A DNA stretch of 64,000 nt from Martinezella dioscoreae (GCF_009176305.1 NZ_BLAJ01000004.1:124001-188000), one strand, 5' to 3'. Positions 24,167-34,083 are shown, counted from the stretch's first letter. Program-made: numbers and translations. The notes: generated by a model from the sequence alone, not told the origin.

Positions 24167-25861
24167 TCAGAGACTTGTCGCCAGTGCCTCCATCCAGATC
24201 GCGACGGCTGCTGCGCCACCGTCTTGGGTGCCGAGAGCTCTTTCGCCGAGATAGCTCGCGCGGCCGAGCTTCGGTACCATATCCGCCGTGCGGCGTGCGC
24301 CTTCGGCCGCGGCGGAGGCTGCCTGCTTCCAGGCCTCGGCGGCGGGCACCTTGACGCCGGTTGCCTCGAGCGCTCGCAAGGCCGGATCAAGCGCATCGAG
24401 CATGGTGCGGTCACCCGGCTTTGCTCCTCCTATCTCGCTGATGGCAGCGATACCGATCGCGAGGGCGGTGCGAAAATCTTCAGGCGAGAAACGATTGTGC
24501 TCGCCGAGATGGCGCCCAGCCCGCGTCAACGCGATTGCATAGAAGGGTCCGGAGCTTCCGGCGATCGCCCGCCGTAGCGCATTGCCGATTGCGACCAGCG
24601 CGTTGGCGGGGTTGATCCAGGCGCTTTCGGGCAGGGTGCGAATGGCTTCGGCGCCACGAAGCATGCTCGCGCCGAGATCGCCGTCGCCTGCCTTGCTGTC
24701 GAGCTCGGTCAGATGGGCTTCGGCCGCCTCCAGCGCATCACAGACGGCGAGACCGATGCGGCGCAAATCGTGAGGGTCGAACCGGCCCGCATCGCCGAGC
24801 GGAGCTTCGCTCTCCGGCATGTTCGGCACCCGCACGATATGGGGTGCTTCCGAGATCGCGCCGCCCCGCGGCCACGCGGTCGCGGACGTATCGGCATCCA
24901 GCAGTTCGATATCGCCCTCGTCCAGGTTCAGGAGTGAAATCGAGCAACCCGGCATTTCGAGCGCCGTCAGGAAATTGCCGCTCCAGGCCCGTTCGATCCT
25001 GAGACCACGAGAACGCAGCGATGCGATCGCGCGACGGGTGACGACCGCCAGCTCCATGGGCGGCGTTGCCCCGAGCCCATTGATGAGCAATGCGACCCTG
25101 GAACCTAACGCAAGCTGCATGTCCGTGACGATCTGCCCGATGATCCTGTCGGTGATGGCGTCCGCAGGCAGATGTTTCGTGCGCTCGACGCCCTTTTCGC
25201 CATGGATGCCGAGGCCAAGTTCGATTTCGTCATCAGCGAGCGTGAAACCGGCCTTGCCGGCGGCCGGCACGATGCAGGCACCGAGCGCTACGCCCATTGT
25301 GCCGAGTCGCGACGCGGCCGACCGAGCGATGGCGGCAACCTCCTTCAGGCTCTTGCCGCTCGCCGCGGCCGCGCCCGCGATCTTATGGACAAGTACCGTT
25401 CCGGCGATGCCGCGGCGGCGCTCACGCGGCACGAGACCGGAAAGCGCCACATCGTCCGCCACGACGACGAGCTCGGTCGGGATTCCCTCGATAGCGGCGA
25501 GTTCTCCGGCAAGGCCGAAATTCAAGCGGTCGCCGGTATAATTCTTCACGATCAGCAGCGCGCCGGCGGGGCCGGCGCTGGCGCGAATGGCGGCAAGCAC
25601 GGCATCGACGCTCGGCGAGGTGAAGACCTCGCCGGTAACAGCCGCGGTCAACATGCCAGGCCCGACATACCCGGCATGGGCCGGTTCATGGCCGGCGCCG
25701 CCGCCCGAGATCAGGGCGACCGCCCGGTCCGCGATCGCGGGTAGGTCGGCGCGCAGGATGACATTCTCCGTGTCGAGCAGCGCAAGGCCGGGCGCGAGGG
25801 CGACAATGCCCTCCAGCATTTCCCGCACCACGTCAGCGGGTCGATTGATAAGTTTCTTCAT
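24167..25861 (-). CDS. Dihydroxyacetone kinase, fused DhaK-DhaL
   Basis: The 564-residue product joins both halves of the ATP-dependent single-chain kinase. The N-terminal DhaK part has LISGGGAGHEPAHAGYVGPG and GEVFTSPSVDAVLAAI. The C-terminal DhaL nucleotide-binding part starts after about residue 350, with LDSKAGDGDLGASMLRGAEA holding the Asp cluster for Mg-ATP, and GGAKPGDRTMLDALDPAL. It phosphorylates dihydroxyacetone or a related keto-triose or tetrose. ATG 25861 is preceded by GAAGGA. No partner gene is adjacent: an aminotransferase relic lies upstream and an acyltransferase downstream. The true substrate may differ from dihydroxyacetone. Confidence 0.88.
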   Translation of the reverse strand: MKKLINRPADVVREMLEGIVALAPGLALLDTENVILRADLPAIADRAVALISGGGAGHEPAHAGYVGPGMLTAAVTGEVFTSPSVDAVLAAIRASAGPAGALLIVKNYTGDRLNFGLAGELAAIEGIPTELVVVADDVALSGLVPRERRRGIAGTVLVHKIAGAAAASGKSLKEVAAIARSAASRLGTMGVALGACIVPAAGKAGFTLADDEIELGLGIHGEKGVERTKHLPADAITDRIIGQIVTDMQLALGSRVALLINGLGATPPMELAVVTRRAIASLRSRGLRIERAWSGNFLTALEMPGCSISLLNLDEGDIELLDADTSATAWPRGGAISEAPHIVRVPNMPESEAPLGDAGRFDPHDLRRIGLAVCDALEAAEAHLTELDSKAGDGDLGASMLRGAEAIRTLPESAWINPANALVAIGNALRRAIAGSSGPFYAIALTRAGRHLGEHNRFSPEDFRTALAIGIAAISEIGGAKPGDRTMLDALDPALRALEATGVKVPAAEAWKQAASAAAEGARRTADMVPKLGRASYLGERALGTQDGGAAAVAIWMEALATSL

Positions 25862-25872
25862 TATCCTTCATC

Positions 25873-26060
25873 CTATTGCTGCTTGCACGGAAGCGCTTTC
25901 AGTCGCTTCGCACCTTCCTCGATGAGCGCCAGGATCAACGGCAAAACACATGTGTCGCAATCTTCCCCCCAGGCCCGAAAACCGAGCCCGGTGCGACCCT
26001 CACGCCTGCCTTCTCCAGGATCCTGCGCGCCATATCATAGCTGCAAGACGCGCACGTTCG
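25873..26060 (-). pseudogene. Frameshifted C-terminal remnant of a PLP aminotransferase
   Basis: On the minus strand one frame reads SYDMARRILEKAGVRVAPGS followed by VFGPGG, the typical C-terminal PG-x-x-FG segment of class I/II aminotransferases, and then runs into a stop. A second frame continues with HMCFAVDP and a third with LILALIEEGAKRLKALP, ending at TAG 25873-25875. Together these restore the usual end of the family, so at least two frameshifts separate the parts. The N-terminal catalytic part is absent because the next 80 or so bases lead straight into another gene's end. The fragment is a decayed gene upstream of the kinase gene. Confidence 0.65.
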
Positions 26061-26134
26061 CCAGCTATCGAGTTTCGATCCGATGATTTCGCGCCCACGC
26101 GTCGATCGAGCGATGTACACGGCTTTGTCGACTG

Positions 26135-26935
26135 CTATGGCGCCAGCATATCGGCGAGCGCATGCCGCATGGATTCGCTCGAAATGCCGAAGAGACCGCC
26201 ATAGGGAAGGTCGAGATCCAAGATGACAAACATGACGCTCGCCACCGAAATGATGGCGACGGTGACAATGGAGCCGGTGAGCGGGTTTCTGGGGGCCTGA
26301 AGACCAAAGCTTAGGAATACCAGCATAAGCCAGAAGATCAGGACACCAAGAAACGGTGCCGAAAGCGAGCCGTGCGCGTCCTCGATCACGGTCCATCGCG
26401 CCGCCAGGAGATCACTGAAGAGCTGATTACAACGGGTCACGAGCAACTGATGCAAGGGATCGGTGGGCCGCTCGCGGGCAATGCCGAGACCCATATCATT
26501 GAGAATTGCTCCAAGAACGGGCGCTTCGCCAGTCAAAGGCAATTTTGATATGTCGGGATATGTCACCCCCGCTGGAACTGGCTCACCTGGCCATGTGCTG
26601 GCAATGACGGCGGTTGTGTAGCCGCGCAGAAGTTGTCGCTCATGATCCAATGCCGGGCCGTAATTCCTCAGACAGCGGTCCATCTCTGCCAGGCTGGCGG
26701 CGTAGCGGTTGCGATCGTGAGACGCCGTTGTGAATGCGTTCAGCTCCGATGCCAGGAGCAAGCTCATGACGAGTGCGGCAAAGGTGACAAGAAGGGCTGT
26801 AACGACCCGGAGAAAGTCCATCGTCTCGTTGCCGCGATGCGGGGCGGGTAATCTCGCGCGCAATATCGAACCGAGCGCGGCGCTAAACACGAGGAGAATA
26901 AACAAAGCCAGCGTCCACACCGCTTCGCGCTGCAT
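26135..26935 (-). CDS. DUF4239 (bestrophin-like) membrane protein
   Basis: The product is about 266 residues with two hydrophobic helices near the N-terminus (LALFILLVFSAALGSIL; VTALLVTFAALVMSLLL) and two near the C-terminus (FLGVLIFWLMLVFLSFGL; VAIISVASVMFVILDLDL). A soluble helical stretch lies between them. The end, DLDLPYGGLFGISSESMRHA, is the characteristic DUF4239 tail. Function is unknown; the fold has been compared to bestrophin channels. ATG 26935 is preferred because CAGGAG lies 9 bases before it and the first helix follows at once. Upstream starts at 26956 and 27010 lack well-placed sites. Confidence 0.75.
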   Translation of the reverse strand: MQREAVWTLALFILLVFSAALGSILRARLPAPHRGNETMDFLRVVTALLVTFAALVMSLLLASELNAFTTASHDRNRYAASLAEMDRCLRNYGPALDHERQLLRGYTTAVIASTWPGEPVPAGVTYPDISKLPLTGEAPVLGAILNDMGLGIARERPTDPLHQLLVTRCNQLFSDLLAARWTVIEDAHGSLSAPFLGVLIFWLMLVFLSFGLQAPRNPLTGSIVTVAIISVASVMFVILDLDLPYGGLFGISSESMRHALADMLAP

Positions 26936-27103
26936 CGAAAAATGCTCCTGCTCCATATGGCCGTTGATTATGTCATGTATATCGAGGAAGCGGGAGGATA
27001 AAAGCTCCATCCTTTCACGGGTGTTCGCATAGCCCAGCAGGCCGGTATCCCTTGCAGCCGGGGGAGTTTTGAAATCAGCTATGCGACAAGTTGGCAGAAT
27101 GGA

Positions 27104-27430
27104 TCAGGTGCATACCGCGATGCAAACGGACAGCCAGATCAAGGCGACCCCAAGTGCCAACGCGCGCCTGGCACCGACAACTTTCTCCGCCTCTTCTTTC
27201 GCTACCGGCGTCGTTACGATCCAGGGCACGGAGCCGAGAGCTGCGAATCCGATAATGGCTAAGGCCACGACGAAATAATCGGATATACGCCAGGGCCCCT
27301 GATCATACACTCCCCAATAGCCCAGAAAGGCCATTCCCACTGCAAACATCGTCGCGGACGCTGAGCAAAGCCCCGTGACGGAGCCCGCGGGTGCCCGCAA
27401 CTTGCTTTTCTCCGGTGTTGACCCGTTCAT
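27104..27430 (-). CDS. Small membrane protein of unknown function
   Basis: The 108-residue product has three hydrophobic stretches: SATMFAVGMAFLGYWGVY, YFVVALAIIGFAALGSVPWI and LALGVALIWLSVCIAVC. A charged segment (KEEAEKVVGARR) lies before the last. I recognise no family. The ribosome-binding site is weak. It is on the same strand as the DUF4239 gene and about 170 bases upstream of it. Membrane-like composition across the whole frame argues for a real gene. Confidence 0.5.
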   Translation of the reverse strand: MNGSTPEKSKLRAPAGSVTGLCSASATMFAVGMAFLGYWGVYDQGPWRISDYFVVALAIIGFAALGSVPWIVTTPVAKEEAEKVVGARRALALGVALIWLSVCIAVCT

Positions 27431-27710
27431 GACGCCATATCCACGACGGCAAGTCGCCTCTCCGCATATATGTCAGGAATTGCGCGCGACGTGAAGCGAT
27501 TGAAATCGCCAAAGGCCGGATCGCAAGAATGACGATCATCATGTTCGATCTCCAACCTACAATCCGTCTCTCGCGGCCTCGATTCTCTAACGCAGGATCA
27601 GTGGGCTGGTATCCCGCGCTCCCAGCCCGGTTTCTAACAGACCTGATTGGTCATGAACGGAAGAGGCCTCGAACATTTCAGGCCGCTTCCACTCTTATCC
27701 CCTTCACACC

Positions 27711-30700
27711 TTATCCGGAACCGGAGTGAGCAGTGGGTGCGGGCGGGACGTCGGTGCCCGCACCCTTCTCTTCGGCCGGTCTTTTGGTCCGGAGGAGGGA
27801 CAGCACAAAGACGAAGAAGACCGGGACGAAGAAGACGGCGAGGATTGTCGCGGAGATCATGCCGCCGAGGACGCCGGTGCCGATCGCGTTCTGGCTGGCG
27901 GCACTGGGACCCGTGGCGATGGCGAGCGGTACGACGCCGAGCGTGAAGGCAAGTGACGTCATCACGATCGGGCGGAAGCGGACACAGGCCGCCTCGATCG
28001 CCGAGTCGAGCAGGGACTTGCCTTGAGCATAGTAATCCCTTGCGAACTCGACGATCAGGATGGCGTTCTTCGCCGACAGGCCGATGATCGCGATGAGCCC
28101 AACCTTGAAATAAAGGTCGTTCGGCATCTCGCGCAGGATTGCCGCCAGCACGCAGCCGATGATGCCGAGTGGGACGACAAGCATGACCGATAGCGGGATC
28201 GACCAGCTCTCATAAAGGCCTGCAAGCAGCAGAAAGACGAAGAGGATACTGAAGGCGAAGAGGATCGGCGCCTGGCTGCCGGAGGTGATTTCCTCGCGCG
28301 ACTGGCCGGACCACTCGTAGCCGAAGCCGTCGGAAAGTTCGGATGCGAGGCGTTCCATCTCGGCAATCGCAGCACCCGAAGACTTGCCTACCGCTGCCTC
28401 GCCGGTGATGCGGATCGTCGGATAACCATTGTAGCCTACGATCTGCGGATCGCCCTTGCGCCAGTCGGCGGTCGCGAACGACGAGAGCGGCACCATCCCG
28501 CCGCTTGCGTTGCGAACGTTCAGTTTCATCATGTCTTCCACCTGCATGCGGCTGCGGCCGTCCGCCTGCACGATGACCTGCTGCATGCGGCCGGCATTCG
28601 GATAGTCGTTGATATAGGAAGAGCCGAGGCTTGTGGTGATCGCATCGTTGATGTCGGAGAAGCCGACGCCGAAGGTGTTTGCCTTTTCGCGGTCGATCGC
28701 CAGCACGATCTGCGCAGCCTCCTGCATTCCCTCGATGCGGACATTCGTCACCACGCTGCTCTCGGCCGCCTTTGCCATCAACTCGTCTCCGGCCAGCTTC
28801 AGCGCCTTTTGCCCGCGCCCGGAGCGATCCTGGAGCCTGAAGGAGAAACCGCTTGCTGTGCCGAAGCCGTCGATCGGCGGCGGCGACAGCGCATAGGAGG
28901 TGGCGTCCTTCAATCCGGCGAGCTGTGCGTTGACGCGCTCGGCGATTTCAGGCACCGAACTGCCGGCCGGCCGAACGGCCCAGTCCTTGAGCGTCACGAA
29001 GGCGATGGCCGAGTTCGGGCCGTTTCCGGAGAAGCTGAAGCCCTGGACGGCGAAGACGTTCTCGACAGCCGGTTCTGCGCTGAAAATCGCTTCGATCTGC
29101 TTTAATGACGCGATCGTGCGGTTGGCGCTCGCTTCCGGCGGTCCCTGGATATCGACGATCAGGATGCCCTGATCTTCCTCCGGCACGAAGGAACCAGGCA
29201 GGTTGACGAAAAGATAGCCGAGGCCGACGACGAGCGCGAGATAGACGCCCATCACGCGTCCCGGCCGCCGCGCCAGCCCAGCCGCGATCTCGGTGTAGCT
29301 CGCCGTCATTCCATCGAACTTGCGATTGAACCAGCCGCCGAGACCCTTCCTCTCATGGTGATTTCCGTCGATCGGCTTCAGGAAGGTGGCGCAGAGCGCC
29401 GGCGTCAGCGACAGCGCCAGAAAGGCCGAGAACATGATCGAGGCGACCATGGTCAGCGAGAACTGGCGGTAGATGATGCCGGAGGCTCCTGGGAAGAATG
29501 CCATTGGAATGAAGACGCAGGACAGCACCAATGTAATGCCGAGGATGGCGCCGGTGATCTGCTTCATCGCCTTCTGCGTCGCGGCTTTCGGGGGCAAACC
29601 TTCTTCGGCCATGATGCGCTCGACATTCTCGACCACGACGATCGCGTCGTCGACAAGGATGCCGATCGCCAGAACCATGGCAAACATGGTCAACACGTTG
29701 ATGGAGAAGCCTGTCGCATACATGATGGCGCAGGTGCCCAGCAGCGCGACCGGCACGACGAGTGTCGGGATGACCGTGTAGCGGAAGTTCTGCAAGAAGA
29801 CGAACATCACGATAAAGACGAGCACGATCGCCTCGATAAGCGTGTGAACGACCTTCTCGATCGAGGCATTGACGAAGGGGCTGGTGTCGTAGGGTATCGA
29901 GTACTCGACGCCCTTCGGGAAGAATTTCGACAGTTCGTCCATTTTCGCCCTGACGGCGCCTGACACGGCGACGGCGTTGCCGGTCGAGGAAAGCTGGATG
30001 GCAAGGCCGGCGCTCGGATTGCCGTTGAGCCGACTTGCGGTCGAATAGGTTTCCGCGCCGTCCTCGACGCGCGCGACGTCGCGCAGGCGCACGGTCGAGC
30101 CATCGGGATTGGCGCGGAGGATGACGTCGCCGAATTGCTTCGCACTGTCGAGCTGGCCTTCGACGATCACGGTCACGGTCAAATCCTGGCCGACCGGATT
30201 GGGCGTGGCGCCGATCTGGCCGGCCGCGACCTGCGCATTCTGGGCTGCGATTGCCGCACCGATGTCTGCCGCCGTCAAGTGAAGACCCACCATCTTATCC
30301 GGGTCGATCCAGACGCGTAGCGCCCGCTGTGAGGCGAAGACCTGAGCCCGGCCTACGCCCGGCAAACGGCGCAGCTCTCCAAGGATATTGCGGTTGATGT
30401 AATCGCCAAGCGCGATCTCGTCCATCTTGCCGTCGGTCGAGGTCAGGGCGGCGATCAACAGGAAGCCGGCGCTCGCTTCCTCAACCTGAATGCCCTGCGT
30501 GCGGACCGCCTGCGGCAGCCGCGCCTCGACGCGTCGAACGGCGTTTTGGACGTCGACGGTCGCCTTGCCGATATCGGTTCCGGAGACGAAGGTCGCATTG
30601 ATGCTCACCGAGCCGGAATTGTCGGAGGTCGATTCGAAATAGGCGATGCCATGGACGCCGTTCAGCTCCTCCTCGATCAGGCGGGTAACCCCCTGATAGA

Positions 30701-30869
30701 TTTCCTGCGGGGAAGCGCCGGGGTAGGAGGCGGCAATGGAGAGCTGCGGCGGAGCGACGGCGGGATATTGCGCCACCGGTAATACAGGAATCGTAATGAT
30801 CCCCGCGATCATGATGAAGAAAGCGAAGACCCATGCGAGGACGGGTCGCCCGATAAAGAACTGTGCCAT
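27711..30869 (-). CDS. RND multidrug efflux transporter, HAE-1 (AcrB/MexB) family
   Basis: The 1,052-residue product is a full-length inner-membrane RND pump. The N-terminus MAQFFIGRPVLAWVFAFFIM is typical. Helix 4 carries the proton-relay pair in LAIGILVDDAIVVVENVERI, and the GSFVPEEDQG loop follows helix 7. Its porter domain includes AAIAAQNAQVAAGQIGA, as in MexB. It starts 7 bases after the adaptor gene and shares its transcript. RND pumps export drugs, dyes and plant phenolics from the periplasm through a TolC-like channel. No outer-membrane gene is in the window. The divergent two-component system may control it. Confidence 0.95.
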   Translation of the reverse strand: MAQFFIGRPVLAWVFAFFIMIAGIITIPVLPVAQYPAVAPPQLSIAASYPGASPQEIYQGVTRLIEEELNGVHGIAYFESTSDNSGSVSINATFVSGTDIGKATVDVQNAVRRVEARLPQAVRTQGIQVEEASAGFLLIAALTSTDGKMDEIALGDYINRNILGELRRLPGVGRAQVFASQRALRVWIDPDKMVGLHLTAADIGAAIAAQNAQVAAGQIGATPNPVGQDLTVTVIVEGQLDSAKQFGDVILRANPDGSTVRLRDVARVEDGAETYSTASRLNGNPSAGLAIQLSSTGNAVAVSGAVRAKMDELSKFFPKGVEYSIPYDTSPFVNASIEKVVHTLIEAIVLVFIVMFVFLQNFRYTVIPTLVVPVALLGTCAIMYATGFSINVLTMFAMVLAIGILVDDAIVVVENVERIMAEEGLPPKAATQKAMKQITGAILGITLVLSCVFIPMAFFPGASGIIYRQFSLTMVASIMFSAFLALSLTPALCATFLKPIDGNHHERKGLGGWFNRKFDGMTASYTEIAAGLARRPGRVMGVYLALVVGLGYLFVNLPGSFVPEEDQGILIVDIQGPPEASANRTIASLKQIEAIFSAEPAVENVFAVQGFSFSGNGPNSAIAFVTLKDWAVRPAGSSVPEIAERVNAQLAGLKDATSYALSPPPIDGFGTASGFSFRLQDRSGRGQKALKLAGDELMAKAAESSVVTNVRIEGMQEAAQIVLAIDREKANTFGVGFSDINDAITTSLGSSYINDYPNAGRMQQVIVQADGRSRMQVEDMMKLNVRNASGGMVPLSSFATADWRKGDPQIVGYNGYPTIRITGEAAVGKSSGAAIAEMERLASELSDGFGYEWSGQSREEITSGSQAPILFAFSILFVFLLLAGLYESWSIPLSVMLVVPLGIIGCVLAAILREMPNDLYFKVGLIAIIGLSAKNAILIVEFARDYYAQGKSLLDSAIEAACVRFRPIVMTSLAFTLGVVPLAIATGPSAASQNAIGTGVLGGMISATILAVFFVPVFFVFVLSLLRTKRPAEEKGAGTDVPPAPTAHSGSG

Positions 30870-30876
30870 GATTTAA

Positions 30877-32061
30877 TTACTTTGCGGCCTGGTCTGCGGT
30901 GTTCGGCTCCGCGTTTTGTGGCGTCCATGGTTCGGCGGCGACCTTGCCGCCGGGCGTGACCTTCTGGACCCCTTCGGCGATGATGGTTTCGCCGTCCTTC
31001 AGGCCCGAAAGGACGATCCATTCGGCGCCGAGGGATGCGCCGAGGGCGATATTGCGTATCTGGGCCGTTTGATCGGAAGAGAGCACGAGGACCTGAGGAT
31101 TGCCTTCGGCGTCCCTCGTCACGGCTCTCTGCGGAATGGTAATGCCGCTCTTCTGGACGGCCTGCTCGATGCGCACACGCACATACATGCCGGGCAGAAG
31201 ATCGCCATCGGGATTGGGAAATTCCGCGCGCAGCGTGACCTGTCCCGTATTGGGGTCTACATTCGCATTCGAAAACAAAAGCTTGCCGGACTTGGAATAG
31301 CTTTTCCCGCCATCGAGGACGAGTTCGACCAACGCCTCTCCGGGCGCCGGGCTCTGCAGCTTGCCTTCGCTGACGGCGCGCTTCAACGCCAGGAGATCCT
31401 GCGCCGATTGCGTGAAGTCGGCATAGACCGGATTGATCTGCTGGATGAGCGCGAGGTTGGACGCGCCCTCGGCAGTCACGAGTGTTCCTTCGGTTACGAG
31501 GGCGCCGCCGATGATGCCGGTGATGGGTGCCCGCACCTGCGTATAGCCGAGATTGATCTCCGCCTCGTCGAGCGCCGCTTCCTGGGACGCGACATCGGCC
31601 TCGGCCTGGGCAAGATTGACGGCGGCGGTATCGTAGTCGACGGCCGTCGAGACATTGCGCTCACGGAGCGAGCGTTGGCGTTCCAGTTGCTGCTTGGCAT
31701 TGGCCTGCACGGCCTTTGCCTTCTGCAAGGCCGCCTTGGCGCTCGCCACCCGCACCTGAAACAGTTTCGGGTCGATCCGGTAAAGGACGTCGCCCTGATG
31801 GACGAGGCTGCCTTGTTGAAAGACGCGCTCCTGGAGGATGCCCGAGACCCGAGCACGCACTTCGGAGATCCTGGTCGCGGCTATGCGTCCGGGAAGCTCG
31901 CTCATGACAGGGACCGGATGCGCCTTGATTTCCAGGACACCGACGGCGGGCGGGGGCGTTTCGCCGCTCCCCTGTGCGTACGCGTGGCCGGAAACCAGCG
32001 CGAGCATCGCCGCCGCCGCCAATATTGCCTTCCAGCAAGGCAGTTCGAATGCAGATCGCAT
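30877..32061 (-). CDS. RND efflux periplasmic adaptor (AcrA/MexA-like)
   Basis: The 394-residue product begins with a signal region (AILAAAAMLALVSGHAYA). It continues with the lipoyl-like half motif (RVSGILQERVFQQGSLVHQG), a helical hairpin rich in Ala and Gln, and the returning half (TQVRAPITGIIGGALVTEGT), then the beta-barrel and membrane-proximal domains. There is no lipobox cysteine after the signal, so it is probably anchored by the uncleaved helix or free in the periplasm. The pump gene follows after 7 bases. The adaptor bridges the pump to an outer-membrane channel. Confidence 0.93.
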   Translation of the reverse strand: MRSAFELPCWKAILAAAAMLALVSGHAYAQGSGETPPPAVGVLEIKAHPVPVMSELPGRIAATRISEVRARVSGILQERVFQQGSLVHQGDVLYRIDPKLFQVRVASAKAALQKAKAVQANAKQQLERQRSLRERNVSTAVDYDTAAVNLAQAEADVASQEAALDEAEINLGYTQVRAPITGIIGGALVTEGTLVTAEGASNLALIQQINPVYADFTQSAQDLLALKRAVSEGKLQSPAPGEALVELVLDGGKSYSKSGKLLFSNANVDPNTGQVTLRAEFPNPDGDLLPGMYVRVRIEQAVQKSGITIPQRAVTRDAEGNPQVLVLSSDQTAQIRNIALGASLGAEWIVLSGLKDGETIIAEGVQKVTPGGKVAAEPWTPQNAEPNTADQAAK

Positions 32062-32298
32062 GAATGTATTCCCAATTGGCCGTGACGCGCCGAGATCGTC
32101 GCTCCGCGTCTTGCCGGCATGAACTATCCGAAAGGAGCCGCTTCAACGCCGGGCGCGAGTGGCACTTTCGTCCGAGCCTAAGCAAACATCGGGATTGTTG
32201 TTCTTTGGTCGACGTTTTGTGGAGGTTTCATGGAGGAGGGTGGAGGAATATTGACGTGCAGGCCCGTCTGACGTTTCTTCCCGGCAAAGGAGCCCTGG

Positions 32299-32991
32299 AT
32301 GGAAAACGCGCTGATATTGATCGTGGAAGATGAGCCGGAGATTTCCGATATCCTTGAACGCTATTTCGAGCGCGAGGGATTTCGGGTGCTGACGGCCTCG
32401 GATGGCGAGATCGGGCTTTCCCATCACCAGCGGCTGAGGCCGGATCTCGTGGTGCTCGATATCAAGCTGCCGAAGCTTGACGGTCACACCGTGCTTGCCA
32501 CCATTCGCCAAAGAAGCGATACGCCCGTCATCATGGTCACCGCGCTCGCCGACGACCTCGACAAGCTGCATGGGCTGCGCTCGGGCGCCGACGACTATGT
32601 GGTCAAGCCGTTCAACCCTGTCGAGGTGGTCGCCCGGGCGCGGGCGGTTCTAAGGAGGGCGACGGGAAGCGCTGCGAATAAGGTGCTGCGGGTCGGCAGG
32701 CTCGCCATAGATCCGGTAGCCCATATGGCGGTGGTGGAGGACGGCGAAAGCCGCATCCCGTTGAACCTGACGCGCACCGAATTCCGCATCCTCGAATACA
32801 TGGCCGGCTTCCCGAACAGGGCCTTCGAACGCGGCGAAATCGTCGATGCCTGCCTTCCCGAGGGAGATGCGCTCGACCGCACCGTGGACAGCCACATGAG
32901 CAAACTTCGCCGCAAGCTGGATGCCGCCGGTGTCGGCGACCTCCTTAATGGCGTCAGGGGAGTGGGTTACCGCCTTGGCGACTTCGGTTAG
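32299..32991 (+). CDS. OmpR-family response regulator (BaeR-like)
   Basis: The 230-residue product has a receiver domain with the acidic pocket (IVEDEPEIS), the phospho-acceptor Asp in VVLDIKLPKLDG, and the Lys in VVKPFNPVEVV. A winged-helix output domain follows from about residue 130 (LNLTRTEFRILEYMAGFPNR, then DRTVDSHMSKLRRKL). AAGGAG precedes ATG 32299. The gene overlaps its kinase gene and is divergent from the RND operon, a layout typical of envelope-stress control of efflux. That it activates the pump is inference. Confidence 0.92.
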   Translation: MENALILIVEDEPEISDILERYFEREGFRVLTASDGEIGLSHHQRLRPDLVVLDIKLPKLDGHTVLATIRQRSDTPVIMVTALADDLDKLHGLRSGADDYVVKPFNPVEVVARARAVLRRATGSAANKVLRVGRLAIDPVAHMAVVEDGESRIPLNLTRTEFRILEYMAGFPNRAFERGEIVDACLPEGDALDRTVDSHMSKLRRKLDAAGVGDLLNGVRGVGYRLGDFG

Positions 32992-34033
32992 CAACAGCCT
33001 TAACAGGCAAATCATCTGGTCGACGACGATCGTGGCTTTCGTCGCCCTGTCGGTGATGTTTTTCGGATTCCTGATCTACGGCTATGCCTACGAATGGCTA
33101 TTCAAGGACTCCGCTCCGCCGGATGATTGGGCAGTCAGCGATTTCGTCGTGCTCGGCATCAACGTGGCGATCGGCCAGGCCGTCGGCGCCTATGTTGGAT
33201 GGCGGCTCGCCAGGCGCCTTGTGAAGCCCCTGACGGCCGTGACGGAGGCTGCGCGTCTCATCGCGGAGGGAGACTTTGCCGGCCGGGCGACCGGCGAAGG
33301 CAGTTTTGGCGAAGCCGACCGTCTGATCAACGACTTCAACCGCATGTCGGAGGAGCTGCAAAGAGCGGAAAAGGAACTCCAATATTCAAATTCGGCGATC
33401 GCGCACGAACTGCGCACGCCTCTGACGATCCTGCGCGGCCGCATGCAGGGGCTGGCGGATGGGGTGTTCGAACCGAGCCAGGAGGTGTTTCGCGGTTTGA
33501 TAGGGCATATAGATGCCCTGACGCGCATCGTCGACGACCTAAGGACGCTTTCGCTGATGAATGCCGGGCGCATGGAGCTGCAGCAATCGCGCTTCGACCT
33601 CGGAGAGGAAATCGGCGACATCCTCGAATCCGTAATGCCGACGCTTTCCAACCTCAACATCAGGATCGAATCCGACTTGCAGGAGATGCCTGTCATTGCC
33701 GACCGGGCGCGTATCCGGCAGGCCGTCCTTGCCCTCATCGACAATGTCGCGCGCTACGCTCCAGGCTCGATGCTACAGGTGACCTCGCAAGCAGTCGACA
33801 ATCTGTGCGTCATCATGATCTCGGATGACGGTCCGGGCATGACGGCTGCGGAGAGCGAACGGGCCTTCGAACGGTTCTGGAGAGCTGACGATGCCAGAAC
33901 ACGAAGAGGCGGTGGGTCAGGCCTCGGCCTCGCCGTTGTCAAGGCCATAGCCGAGGCACATGGCGGCCACGCGACGATCGACAGCCGCAAGGGCGGCGGC
34001 ACGACCGTCGTGCTGACGATCCCGGGCTGCTGA
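32948..34033 (+). CDS. Sensor histidine kinase with HAMP domain and minimal periplasmic loop
   Basis: The product is about 361 residues. Two transmembrane helices (STTIVAFVALSVMFFGFLIY and VVLGINVAIGQAVGAYVGW) are separated by only about 20 residues, so it has almost no periplasmic sensor domain. HAMP follows (LVKPLTAVTEAARLIAEGDF). HisKA then carries the phospho-accepting His in SAIAHELRTPLTILRG, and HATPase has ALIDNVARYAPG, SDDGPGM and GGGSGLGLAVVKAIA. The frame overlaps the end of the response-regulator gene by about 40 bases. ATG 32948 is used here; TTG 32975 is an alternative because neither has a clean ribosome-binding site. Confidence 0.88.
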   Translation: MASGEWVTALATSVSNSLNRQIIWSTTIVAFVALSVMFFGFLIYGYAYEWLFKDSAPPDDWAVSDFVVLGINVAIGQAVGAYVGWRLARRLVKPLTAVTEAARLIAEGDFAGRATGEGSFGEADRLINDFNRMSEELQRAEKELQYSNSAIAHELRTPLTILRGRMQGLADGVFEPSQEVFRGLIGHIDALTRIVDDLRTLSLMNAGRMELQQSRFDLGEEIGDILESVMPTLSNLNIRIESDLQEMPVIADRARIRQAVLALIDNVARYAPGSMLQVTSQAVDNLCVIMISDDGPGMTAAESERAFERFWRADDARTRRGGGSGLGLAVVKAIAEAHGGHATIDSRKGGGTTVVLTIPGC

Positions 34034-34083
34034 AATGGTGTGGTGGGCGGCAAACGATCCGTTGCGGGCATGCAGGGACTGCC

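Noticed and set aside
30916..32085. 389-residue open frame on the plus strand
   Set aside because: It is antisense to the RND adaptor gene, which has a clear signal peptide and lipoyl motifs.
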